64,000 bases of DNA from Streptomyces aurantiacus. GTDB lineage: Bacteria > Actinomycetota > Actinomycetes > Streptomycetales > Streptomycetaceae. The number at the start of each line of letters is the position of its first letter. The first letter of the stretch is position 1. A model generated the notes under the pieces. The model ran no database searches and was not told where the DNA came from. It saw only the letters and a list, made by a program, of their open reading frames with translations. The stretch covers positions 1 through 64,000 of the forward strand of contig NZ_LIPP01000004.1 in the NCBI RefSeq assembly GCF_001418335.1. Reading direction: 5' to 3'. This document shows, piece after piece, positions 18,382 through 26,424 of this stretch. The position numbers were made by a program, and so were the translations under genes.

Positions 18382-19146
18382 GTGAACCCGAGAGAGCGAC
18401 GCGCGGCGCGCCACCAGCCGCCGACCCCCGAGGCCGGAACCGGGACCGGAGCCGGAGCGAAAGCCGGAACCGGAGCCGGATCCGACCACCGGCCACGGCG
18501 CCGCAAGGTCCCCATCACCGTGGAGCAGGTAGTCGACACCGCGCTGGGCGTCATCGCAGACGAGGGCTACGAGGCGCTGACCATGCGCCGACTGGCGGGC
18601 GCGCTGGACACCGGCCCCGCCTCGCTCTACGCCCACGTGGTCAACAAGGCCGACCTCGACGAGCTGCTCATCGGGCGGCTGTGCGCCGCGCTCGTCCTGC
18701 CTGAGCCCGACCCCGCGGCCTGGCGGGAGCAGATCCGCGGCGTGTGCGTCCAGATACGTGACCAGTACCTGAGATACCCCGGCATCTCCCGCGCCGCGCT
18801 CGCGATGGCCCCCACCGATCTCGAAACCATGCGTGTGAGTGAGGGAATGCTGGCGGTCCTGCTGGCCGGCGGAGTCGCCCCACAGGCCGCCGCCTGGGCC
18901 ATCGACGCGCTCCTGCTGTACGTGGCCGGCTACTGCCTGGAGCTCTCGGTCCTGAAGCAGCGCAAGGTCGACGACGAGACGGAGTGGGTCGTCGACACCG
19001 CCGAACTCCGGCGCCGACTGACGGCGCTGCCCGCCGAAACCTTCCCCCACACCATCCGCTACGCGTCCGAGCTCACCGCGGGCGAGGGCCACGACCGGTT
19101 CGACTTCACCCTCAACCTGATGATCGACGGCCTCGCTCACCGCTAA
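18382..19146 (+). CDS. TetR family repressor with TetR_C_1-like domain
   Basis: This 254-residue protein has a helix-turn-helix near residues 55-95 (TMRRLAGALDTGPASLYAHV) of the type seen in tetracycline-repressor relatives. Its ligand domain includes RDQYLRYPGISRAALAM. The first 40 residues are an Ala/Gly/Thr-rich tail made by short repeats. It faces the flavin monooxygenase gene over 56 bases that hold two GAACA-type dyads. It most likely represses that gene and itself until an aromatic ligand binds. The GTG start 6 bases after TATAGT implies a leaderless mRNA; the ATG at 18337 lies inside the operator and was rejected. Confidence 0.85.
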   Translation: MNPRERRAARHQPPTPEAGTGTGAGAKAGTGAGSDHRPRRRKVPITVEQVVDTALGVIADEGYEALTMRRLAGALDTGPASLYAHVVNKADLDELLIGRLCAALVLPEPDPAAWREQIRGVCVQIRDQYLRYPGISRAALAMAPTDLETMRVSEGMLAVLLAGGVAPQAAAWAIDALLLYVAGYCLELSVLKQRKVDDETEWVVDTAELRRRLTALPAETFPHTIRYASELTAGEGHDRFDFTLNLMIDGLAHR

Positions 19147-19408
19147 GGGCTGTCCCGTCACCGGGCAGTTCATACCGCCGGCCTCGTTGGCCAGATCCTC
19201 ATCCTGACGACTGGCCCCGGCCTCTTCCCTCCACATCTCGACCTGGCTGCCGCAGTACCGCCAAGCCCGCTGCGGCTGCTGCGGCTGCTACGGCTGCTAC
19301 GGCTACGGCTGCTGCGCGCTCCCGGACGTCACCACGCCTGACCCACCCGCCTCCCACCATCAAGTGGCGCCTGCCGTGGCACACAAGCTCGGTGCTCACC
19401 CCCTGAGT
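19147..19408. other. Intergenic region with CGGCTGCTA tandem repeats
   Basis: Between the TetR and AraC genes, 19269-19318 consists of 9-base CGGCTGCTA/CGGCTGCTG units. No hairpin with a T run is visible, and I found no gene or clear mobile-element end. Confidence 0.55.
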
Positions 19409-20395
19409 TCAGCCGCTGCCCCCGGTAACCCAGTCGCGATCATCGTCGCTCGGAACGGGCCTCGTACCCTCCGCGCGCACGCGTTTCCGGTACCGCAGCG
19501 GCGGCTCCCCGGTCTCCCGCTTGAACGCGGTGCTGAAGGCGCTCTCCGAGGCGTAACCCAAGGTGGACGCCAGCGCGCCGACGTGATCGTCCCCGTCGCG
19601 CAGGGCACGCTGCGCGAGCAGCATGCGCCAGTGGCTGAGGTAGGTGAGCGGTGGCATGCCCGCCACTTCCCGAAAGCGCGTGGCGAATGCGGTGCGGGAC
19701 ATCGCCGCCGCTTGTGCGAGGGTCTCCAGCCGCCAGGCTCTGCCCGGTTCGGCGTGCATGAGGGTCACCGCCGCGTGCAGCCGCTCGTCGACCAGCAGCC
19801 GCAGCCAGCCAGAGGGAAGCGCGGCCTGGCCGAGATAGACGCGCAGCATGTCGAGTACGAGCAGCTGTCCGTGTTGGCGGATCGCGAAGGCGGAGCCGAC
19901 GCGCTCGCCGGTGACTTCGTCCAGGAGCTGATCCAGCCGGGCGCGCAGCGGAGCGGTGGCGGTCGCGGCCCGGACGTGTCCTACCGGCGGAAGTGCTTGC
20001 GTGAGCAGGGCTTCGCCGATCGGGTTGAGGGCGATGTGACCACCGAGGAGGGCGTCGGCCCCCTCCTGCCCCGCTTCCCCCTCTTCGTCACCGAGAAGGT
20101 GACTCGCGCTCGACACGTCGACCTCGTACGGGACCTGATCCTCAGGCCCTCCGCGTACTTCCAGCCAGGCCTGGTTGTTCAGGATGGCGACGTCGCCGGG
20201 TTCGAGGTCGAGCGGCTGGTCGGTACCACTGGCGGTCAGTCGGGCCTGACCGCGGACGACCGCGATGAACTTCAACCTGCGCGTGACGGAGCCGCGGGCC
20301 ACCCAGGCGCGCCCGTGCGGGGTGGTGAAACCGCTGCTCATCAGCCCCTTGATCTCGATCAGGTCGAAGACGTCGGACAACGGGTCGCTCACCAT
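19409..20395 (-). CDS. AraC family regulator with cupin-type N-terminal domain
   Basis: This 328-residue protein has an N-terminal cupin (LDLEPGDVAILNN) and two C-terminal helix-turn-helices (LETLAQAAAMSRTAFATRF and VGALASTLGYASESAFSTAFKRETGEPPLRYRK), as in AraC activators that sense small molecules. It is divergent from an SDR gene and probably controls it. A TTGACA box (20430-20425, minus strand), a 17-base spacer and AATCGT lie directly upstream. The ATG comes 6 bases after that -10 with no ribosome site, so it is probably leaderless. Confidence 0.85.
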   Translation of the reverse strand: MVSDPLSDVFDLIEIKGLMSSGFTTPHGRAWVARGSVTRRLKFIAVVRGQARLTASGTDQPLDLEPGDVAILNNQAWLEVRGGPEDQVPYEVDVSSASHLLGDEEGEAGQEGADALLGGHIALNPIGEALLTQALPPVGHVRAATATAPLRARLDQLLDEVTGERVGSAFAIRQHGQLLVLDMLRVYLGQAALPSGWLRLLVDERLHAAVTLMHAEPGRAWRLETLAQAAAMSRTAFATRFREVAGMPPLTYLSHWRMLLAQRALRDGDDHVGALASTLGYASESAFSTAFKRETGEPPLRYRKRVRAEGTRPVPSDDDRDWVTGGSG

Positions 20396-20401
20396 GTCTG
20401 A

Positions 20402-20430
20402 ACGATTGCGAAAGAAATGCGAACTGTCAA
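20402..20430 (-). promoter_or_regulatory. Promoter of the AraC-type gene
   Basis: On the minus strand TTGACA (20430-20425), 17 bases and AATCGT (20407-20402) form a housekeeping-type promoter. The ATG at 20395 follows 6 bases later. The region also holds two TGCGAA repeats that could bind the regulator. Confidence 0.55.
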
Positions 20431-20468
20431 TTATTCAGCGTGCGCCCCCCGATCCATAACGTGGAGAT

Positions 20469-21509
20469 ATGAACCACGATCGGAATCAGCACAGGAACCC
20501 TGCCATGAGCCCTGCCATGAGCCCTGCCATGAACCACAAACAGCATCCTCTCGGGTCCGGCTTCACCGCGGCCTCCACGGCCGACGAGGTCATCGCGGGA
20601 GTCGACCTGCGCGGCAAGAACGCCATCGTCACCGGTGGCCACGCAGGGATCGGTCTGGAAGTCACCCGCGCCCTGACCGCGGCAGGCGCGTCCGTGACCA
20701 CGGCCTCGCGCAACCCGGACCGCACCAAGGAACTACTGGCCGGGATCGAGAACGCCGACGCCGACCGGCTGGACCTCCTCGACCCGGCGTCGATCGACGC
20801 CTTCGCCGCACGGTGGCTCGATTCCGGCCGCCCGCTGCACCTCCTGATCAACAGCGCCGGCGTCCCGGCACCCCGGGAACGGTCCGTGGACGCCCGAGGC
20901 TACGAGGTGCAGTTCGCCACCAACCACCTCGGCCACTTCCAACTGACCTCGGGGCTGCTGCCTGCCCTGCGCGCCGCTCACGGCGCCCGGGTCGTCAACG
21001 TCACCTCCGGCGCCCAGCGACTGTCCGCCATCCGCTGGGACGACCCGCACTTCACCGCCGGCTACGACCACACCCTCGCCTACGCCCAGTCCAAGACGGC
21101 CAACGTGCTCTTCGCCGTCGAACTGGACCGCCGTTGGGCCCCGGACGGCATCCGCGGATACGCCACTCATCCCGGCATCGTCGTCGGCACCAGCCTCAAC
21201 GGCGCCGGAGGCCAGGAGGAACTGCGCGCCATGGGACTCATCGACGAGTCCGGCCGCCCGATCATCGACCCCGACCACGAGAAGAAGACACCGCAACAGG
21301 GCGCGGCCACCATCGTGTTCGCGGCCACCAGCCCCCTCCTCGCCGACATCGGCGGTATCTACCTGAGGAACAGCGACATCTCAGAACTGGACGACGACCT
21401 GAGCCCCTTCGACCCCCAGAACCCCAACTCCGCCGTCGCATCCCACTCCATCGACCCGGACTCCGCCCAACGCCTCTGGGACCTGAGCGAAGAACTGATC
21501 AAGGCGTAG
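20469..21509 (+). CDS. Short-chain dehydrogenase/reductase
   Basis: This 346-residue protein (if started at 20469) is an SDR of the retinol-dehydrogenase/WW-oxidoreductase type. GGHAGIGLEV binds the nucleotide, NSAGV and NVTSGAQ follow, and YAQSKTAN holds the catalytic Tyr and Lys. The substrate is unknown. The start is ambiguous: GGAG before the ATG at 20469 is only 2 bases away, while AGGAA at 20493-20497 is 7 bases before the ATG at 20505. Two further in-frame ATGs at 20517 and 20529 arise from a 12-base tandem repeat encoding MSPA. It is divergent from the AraC regulator, its probable controller. Confidence 0.85.
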   Translation: MNHDRNQHRNPAMSPAMSPAMNHKQHPLGSGFTAASTADEVIAGVDLRGKNAIVTGGHAGIGLEVTRALTAAGASVTTASRNPDRTKELLAGIENADADRLDLLDPASIDAFAARWLDSGRPLHLLINSAGVPAPRERSVDARGYEVQFATNHLGHFQLTSGLLPALRAAHGARVVNVTSGAQRLSAIRWDDPHFTAGYDHTLAYAQSKTANVLFAVELDRRWAPDGIRGYATHPGIVVGTSLNGAGGQEELRAMGLIDESGRPIIDPDHEKKTPQQGAATIVFAATSPLLADIGGIYLRNSDISELDDDLSPFDPQNPNSAVASHSIDPDSAQRLWDLSEELIKA

Positions 21510-21650
21510 TAGCTCCTCTCGCCGCACACAGGCGAACCACGTGCTCGCCCACGCGCCACCGGGCGGTCGAACCAGTGCGCGGCGCGGAGCCGGGGCGGCA
21601 CGGGGCCGGACCCCGACCAGCCGGACCGGTCCGGACCGAGCTGGGCCGCG

Positions 21651-22427
21651 TCACACCAGCCGACGCGCCGTCGCCCACCTCGTCAGCTCATGCCGGTTCG
21701 ACAGCTGGAGCTTGCGCAGGACCGCCGAGACATGGGACTCGACCGTCTTGACGGAGATGAAGAGTTGCTTGGCGATCTCCTTGTACGCGTATCCACGGGC
21801 GATGAGACGCAGGACCTCGCGCTCGCGCTGGGTGAGGCGGTCGAGGTCCTCGTCGACGGGCGGGGCGTCGGTGGAGGCGAAGGCGTCAAGGACGAAGCCG
21901 GCCAGCCGGGGAGAGAAGACGGCGTCGCCGTCCTGGACGCGGAAGACGGAGTCGACGAGGTCCGTGCCGGTGATCGTCTTCGTCACGTAGCCGCGGGCGC
22001 CGCCCCGGATCACACCGATGACGTCCTCCGCGGCGTCCGACACGGACAGCGCGAGGAACCGGACCGGCTGCGCGGCGTCGGCCATCAACGGCGAGCAGCG
22101 ACGCAGCACTTCGACCCCGCCGCCGCCAGGAAGATGCACGTCGAGGAGGACGACCTCGGGGCGGGTCGCCGTGATGACCGTGACCGCCTGGTCGACGTCC
22201 GCGGCCTCGCCGACCACCTCGACACCGGTCCGCTCGGTCTGCCCGATCTCCGCCTGGACCCCCGTACGGAACATGCGGTGGTCGTCGACGAGCACGACGC
22301 GCACCTGCCGCCCTGGCGCGGGGGCCGTCGAGTCGGAGGCGCCCGCCGGGTCGTTGGCCGGCGCCGCCCCTGACGACGCGCCGGGATTCGGCCCGACCGC
22401 TCCGGTCGGTTCGTTCGCGTCGCTCAT
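21651..22427 (-). CDS. LuxR-type response regulator
   Basis: This 258-residue protein has a receiver domain (acid pocket VLVDDHRMF, phosphorylation Asp in EVVLLDVHLPG, Lys in GYVTKTI) and a LuxR helix-turn-helix (LTQREREVLRLIARGYAYKEIAKQL). A disordered Ala/Pro/Gly tail of 40 residues precedes the receiver. It forms a two-component pair with the kinase gene directly upstream, whose stop overlaps its start (ATGA). It is expected to be phosphorylated by that kinase and to control the divergent PspC/LiaF-like gene or itself. Targets cannot be read from sequence. Confidence 0.92.
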   Translation of the reverse strand: MSDANEPTGAVGPNPGASSGAAPANDPAGASDSTAPAPGRQVRVVLVDDHRMFRTGVQAEIGQTERTGVEVVGEAADVDQAVTVITATRPEVVLLDVHLPGGGGVEVLRRCSPLMADAAQPVRFLALSVSDAAEDVIGVIRGGARGYVTKTITGTDLVDSVFRVQDGDAVFSPRLAGFVLDAFASTDAPPVDEDLDRLTQREREVLRLIARGYAYKEIAKQLFISVKTVESHVSAVLRKLQLSNRHELTRWATARRLV

Positions 22428-23722
22428 GTCTCCGCCCTCTCCATCTCCAGCTCGACCTCCGTGCCGCCGTCCGGCACCGCACGCAGCCGGGCCGTACCGC
22501 CGTTGCGCTCCATGCGGCCGATGATCGATTCTCTGACGCCCATACGGTCGGCGGGTATCGAGTCCAGGTCGAATCCGGGACCGCGGTCCCGGACCGACAC
22601 GAAGACGGTCCTCCCCTCGACCTCGGCGAAGACCTGCACCGCGCCGCCCTCGCCACCGTACTTGGCCGCGTTCACCATCGCTTCCCTCGCGGCCTGCATC
22701 TGGGCGCCGATCCTGTCGTCGAGCGGGCAGTCGCCGACGACCACGACCTCGATGGGCACCCCGTGCTTGTCCTCGACCTCCGCGGCGCTGCGCTTGACGG
22801 CCTCGGCGAGGGTGTCGGGCTCGTCCGCCTCGTCCTTGCCTGTGCCCTCCGGTTTGTAGAGCCAGTTACGCAGGTCGCGCTCCTGGGCGCGGGCGAGGCG
22901 TCGTACCTCGCTCGCGTTCTCCGCGTTGCGCTGTATCAGCGTGAGCGTGTGCAGCACCGAGTCGTGGACGTGCGCGGCGACCTCGGCCCGCTCCTGGGCG
23001 CGGATGCGCATCAGTCGCTCCTCGGAGAGGTCCTGGGTCATGCGCACGAGATACGGGCCGGCCAGCAGCGCTATCCCGACGAGGACGGCGAGCGCGGCCT
23101 GGAGGACCGAACCGAGGTGGGCGGCGGAGCCCTGCAGCACGAATATCCCGGAGACCCCCGCGGCGACGAGCAGGACCCCGGCCGCGGAGCGCAGCAGTGA
23201 GATGGTGCGCTTGCGGCGGCCCACCTCCATCCAGCGGGCCCGGCGCGCGTTGTCCGCCTGGCGCCAGACCAGGGCGACGCCGGCGCCGACGAGGACGGTC
23301 GGCCAGAGGTAGGCCTTGGCGCCACCGCTCAGATCGACGTTTCCCACGAAGACCAGGGCCACGACGACCATCGCGAGCAGCGCGACGATCTGCCCCTTGT
23401 CGGGCTTGCGGGCCACCAGTCTGCGGCGGCCGTCGGGGGCGGTCTCGGTGGCGAGGGCGGGGGGCCGCTCGGCGTCCACACCGCCGACGCCGAGCGGGAC
23501 GAAGAACCAGAACGCTCCGTACAGCAACGCCCCCAGGCCGTCCGCCATGAACAGGCCCACGAAGACCAGCCGCACCCAGATCACGGGCAGGCCGAGATGC
23601 CCTGCGAGCCCCCGCGCCACGCCCCCGAGCCAGCGTCCGTCGCTGCTGCGGTAGAGCTTGCGTGGAGGCCGCGGGACCTCGACGGTCAGAGCTGCGGCAT
23701 CCGGCATGCCATCGATATTCAC
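22424..23722 (-). CDS. PspC-domain sensor histidine kinase
   Basis: This 432-residue protein begins with a PspC domain (LYRSSDGRWLGGVARGLAGHLGL), then four or five more membrane helices. The HisKA_3-type box is AHVHDSVLHTLTLIQ. The ATPase domain has its N box in EAMVNAAKYGG and G box in VRDRGPGFDLD. It should autophosphorylate in response to envelope stress and pass phosphate to the adjoining LuxR-type regulator. I set the start at the GTG at 23722, because GGAGGGGGGC lies directly upstream. The frame to 24163 crosses the divergent gene and was rejected. Confidence 0.9.
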   Translation of the reverse strand: MNIDGMPDAAALTVEVPRPPRKLYRSSDGRWLGGVARGLAGHLGLPVIWVRLVFVGLFMADGLGALLYGAFWFFVPLGVGGVDAERPPALATETAPDGRRRLVARKPDKGQIVALLAMVVVALVFVGNVDLSGGAKAYLWPTVLVGAGVALVWRQADNARRARWMEVGRRKRTISLLRSAAGVLLVAAGVSGIFVLQGSAAHLGSVLQAALAVLVGIALLAGPYLVRMTQDLSEERLMRIRAQERAEVAAHVHDSVLHTLTLIQRNAENASEVRRLARAQERDLRNWLYKPEGTGKDEADEPDTLAEAVKRSAAEVEDKHGVPIEVVVVGDCPLDDRIGAQMQAAREAMVNAAKYGGEGGAVQVFAEVEGRTVFVSVRDRGPGFDLDSIPADRMGVRESIIGRMERNGGTARLRAVPDGGTEVELEMERAET

Positions 23723-23799
23723 ACGCCCCCCTCCGCCAGGCATCAGGGTCGACCCCCGAGACTTCCCTGATCTGCAGATCCCCCGGCAGGAACGAATTC

Positions 23800-23878
23800 C
23801 AGGGGGCGCGGGGAACTGCGCGACAAGCAACGGCGCGGCCCCGCAGCCGGCAAACCGGCAAACCGGCAAACCGGCCGG
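23800..23878. repeat. Dispersed GGGGCGCGGGGAACTGCGCG copy plus CCGGCAAA repeats
   Basis: A single copy of the dispersed element lies at 23800-23830. It is followed by three 9-base CCGGCAAAC-type units at 23847-23878. Both sit between the divergent sensor kinase and PspC genes. Confidence 0.75.
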
Positions 23879-23974
23879 AGCAAGCGGCATGAGGGTCGCC
23901 CCGGGGCCGATTTCAGGGTTCGGCCAGGGTCGTACCGACTGCCGCCGAGCCCTCGCGGCCGTCACCATGGACGC

Positions 23975-25426
23975 ATGAGCGATCAGCAGCACGCCGCGGC
24001 GAGCCCGGGGCCCGGGCCGGAACCCGCCCCGGGCCCCGCCCCGGGCCCGGGATCCGGCACCGAGCCGCAGGACGCCGTGCCCACGGCGGGCCCCAAGCCC
24101 CTCGCGGCCGAGGACCCGCCGGTGCCCGAGCTGCCGCGCAGGTTCCGGCGCGACTCGCGGCACAAGATGCTGGGCGGTGTGTGCGCGGGGCTCGGGCGGC
24201 AGTGCGACATGGACCCGGTGATCTTCCGGATCGTGCTCGCGGTGCTCTCCGCGACCGGCGGCATCGGCCTCATCTTCTACGGCTTCATCTGGCTCTTCGT
24301 CGCGTACGACGACGAAGAGGAGAACGAGGTGCGCAAGCTCCTCACCGGCCGCGTGGACGGCCAGGCGATGGCGGCCGTGCTCTTCGCCCTGGTCGGCTGC
24401 GGTGTGTTCCTCTCCATGCTGAGCAACAGCGGCGTACTGACCTTCGCGGCGACGCTCGCGCTGCTCCTCGCGGGCGCCGGCTACTGGTCACGGCAGCGCG
24501 GCAGCGACGCACCCGACCCTTCCCCCACCGCTCGGCCGCGTGGGAACAGGGGAAGCCCCATAGCCGCGCAGGCCGTGGCCGACGCTCCGCCGGAGGCACA
24601 GGCACCGCCCGTGCCCGGCTCCTTCCCCTCCTGGTGGCGGGAGCCCATCGTCAAGGACGGGACGTACGAGGGCGGCACGGGCTATCTGTGGGGCCCCAAG
24701 GGCACCTGGGACCGGGACGTCGCGGCGGCGATCACCATCGCGCGCGGCGGCGGCCCCGGCCGGGACAGACGGACGCGGGAGACCAAGCCGCGCGGCCCCC
24801 GCGGGCTCGGCGGCCCGATGTTCCTGTTCGCCCTCATAGCGAGCGCGCTCGGTACGGGGCTGACGTGGGACGACCACACGCTCGGCAGCAGCCTGCAGAC
24901 CGGCCTGGCCTGTGCGCTGGCCGTGTTCGGCCTGGGTATCGCGGTCAGCGCGTTCCGCGGGCGTACGGGAGCGGGGTCGGTCTTCCTCGCGATCGTCACG
25001 GCGGGGCTGTTGGCCTGCTCGGCGGCTCTGCCGAAGGACATCACCACCCACTGGGAGCGTACGAACTGGACTCCGGCCGCGGTGGCCGCCGTACAGGAGG
25101 GGTACGACCTCGGTACGGGCGTCGGCAAGCTCGACCTCAGCCGGATCGACCTGGACAAGGGGCAGACCGTGGCGACACGCGCCGAGGTGGGCATAGGGCG
25201 GCTGAAGGTCGTCGTGCCGAAGGACGTGACGGTGAAGCTGTCCGTCGAGGTGGGCGTCGGCGACATCCAGTTGCCGGGTGACAAGCAGCAGGACGTGGAC
25301 GTGGCTCCCGGCAAGCACAAGCAACTGACCCTCACGCCCGCGGACGGGAGCAAGGACGGCGGCACGCTCGACCTCACTCTCGACGTCGGCGTCGGACAGG
25401 CGGAGGTGGCCCGTGCCACGTCATGA
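23975..25426 (+). CDS. PspC-domain membrane protein with LiaF-like C-terminus
   Basis: This 483-residue protein starts with a Pro/Gly-rich tail of about 50 residues. It then has a PspC domain (HKMLGGVCAGLGRQCDMDPVIFRIVLAVL), further membrane helices and a loop of about 100 residues. The C-terminal part, VGIGRLKVVVPKDVTVKLSVEVGVGDIQLPG, has the repeated pattern of LiaF-type domains. LiaF proteins restrain envelope-stress kinases. Divergence from a PspC sensor kinase suggests a negative partner for that kinase. The downstream 79-residue gene overlaps its end by 14 bases. Confidence 0.85.
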   Translation: MSDQQHAAASPGPGPEPAPGPAPGPGSGTEPQDAVPTAGPKPLAAEDPPVPELPRRFRRDSRHKMLGGVCAGLGRQCDMDPVIFRIVLAVLSATGGIGLIFYGFIWLFVAYDDEEENEVRKLLTGRVDGQAMAAVLFALVGCGVFLSMLSNSGVLTFAATLALLLAGAGYWSRQRGSDAPDPSPTARPRGNRGSPIAAQAVADAPPEAQAPPVPGSFPSWWREPIVKDGTYEGGTGYLWGPKGTWDRDVAAAITIARGGGPGRDRRTRETKPRGPRGLGGPMFLFALIASALGTGLTWDDHTLGSSLQTGLACALAVFGLGIAVSAFRGRTGAGSVFLAIVTAGLLACSAALPKDITTHWERTNWTPAAVAAVQEGYDLGTGVGKLDLSRIDLDKGQTVATRAEVGIGRLKVVVPKDVTVKLSVEVGVGDIQLPGDKQQDVDVAPGKHKQLTLTPADGSKDGGTLDLTLDVGVGQAEVARATS

Positions 25427-25652
25427 ATTCCAGCCCGGCCGCCTCGTCGCGGGCTTCTTCCTCACCCTCACGGGCGTCATCTACGCCGGTGACGCGGGTG
25501 ACCTCTGGGAGACCCCGTGGTTCACGGTGATCCCACTGGTCGCAGGAGGTCTGTGCCTGGCGGCCGTGGCAGGCAGCCTGGCCCACGGGATACGCCGCCA
25601 CCGCCGCGAGTCGCCCACACGGGACAGCACGCGTACCGGGGGCGGGGGCTGA
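25413..25652 (+). CDS. Small membrane protein, two helices
   Basis: This 79-residue protein has two hydrophobic segments (about residues 10-27 and 36-58) and an Arg-rich C-terminus, so it is probably an inner-membrane protein. It begins at GTG 25413 inside the end of the PspC gene, with GGAGG at 25402-25406 ideally placed, so it is translationally coupled. I recognise no family. The context suggests an accessory of the PspC stress system. Confidence 0.75.
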   Translation: MPRHEFQPGRLVAGFFLTLTGVIYAGDAGDLWETPWFTVIPLVAGGLCLAAVAGSLAHGIRRHRRESPTRDSTRTGGGG

Positions 25653-25714
25653 GCCCCGCCTCGGCGCGTACCGGCGGCTTGAGTTCTCAGTGGTCGAGTC
25701 GGACGGGGCGGGGT

Positions 25715-26248
25715 CTAGTACGCGCCGACTCGGCGCCTGCGCCTGGACCTCAGTTTGGCGTCGATGGAGAAGACGCCCGCTCCGGCGAGTACGAGGGGCA
25801 GCCAAGCCATCAAGTAGGGGAGGTCATTTCCGTAGTAGTACGGGTCCGAGGCCCAGCTCATCGTCAGCCAGAGGCTGAGGGAGATCAGTGCTCCGCCGAC
25901 CGCGGCGAGGCGGGCCAGCAGGCCGATCAGCGTGCCGATCCCCACCGCGAGCTCACCCAGGGCGATGGCATAGCCGAAGCCGACGGGGTTCTTGAGAGAG
26001 AGGTCGAGGAGCGCGGGAATGGCGGACGAGTCACGGACCGCACGCATCATGTCGCCGATCGAGCCCGCCCCGGAGTCGGACATGAAGGCGCTGTCGGTGA
26101 GTTTGTCGATCCCCGCATAGATGAAGGTGACGCCCAGGAAGACCCGTAGGGGGAGCAACGCGTATCGGGTGGCGGTGTCCCGCCAGTCCCCTCCGCCGCC
26201 GCCGTCCACGTACCCGGAGTGCGTGTCCATCCGCATGCCGTGAGTCAT
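25715..26248 (-). CDS. DoxX family membrane protein
   Basis: This 177-residue protein has four membrane helices with DoxX-type sequence (RVFLGVTFIYAGIDKLTD, GFGYAIALGELAVGIGTLIGL). DoxX proteins take part in thiol-stress or quinone-linked redox processes in actinobacteria. The specific role here is unknown. A Gly-rich soluble N-terminus of about 25 residues precedes the first helix. I chose the ATG at 26248; a GTG at 26260 is possible, and both have purine-rich sequence upstream. It converges with the small PspC-linked gene. Confidence 0.85.
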   Translation of the reverse strand: MTHGMRMDTHSGYVDGGGGGDWRDTATRYALLPLRVFLGVTFIYAGIDKLTDSAFMSDSGAGSIGDMMRAVRDSSAIPALLDLSLKNPVGFGYAIALGELAVGIGTLIGLLARLAAVGGALISLSLWLTMSWASDPYYYGNDLPYLMAWLPLVLAGAGVFSIDAKLRSRRRRRVGAY

Positions 26249-26377
26249 AGCCTCCGCCACCTCTCAACCGCCGAACGGTTCACCCCTCAACAAGACAATA
26301 CGTATGGCAGCGAGTTCCCGCTCAAGACCGGGCGCACAAATTTCACCACGCACACCGGAACATCCCCTTTGATCCCC

Positions 26378-26418
26378 TGAGGGAAGGAAGGAGAGGAATG
26401 AAGGGAAGGAAGAAGAGT
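26378..26418 (+). repeat. Polypurine tract
   Basis: From about 26378 to 26418 the plus strand is almost purely A and G, made of AAGG and GGAA units. It directly follows the end of the leftward membrane-protein gene. It may be a termination or structure-forming signal. I have no further evidence. Confidence 0.5.
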
Positions 26419-26424
26419 GCCGTC

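Noticed and set aside
19147-19200. GGGCTGTCCCGTCACCGG as an insertion-sequence end
   Set aside because: No matching inverted copy, target duplication or transposase remnant was found nearby.
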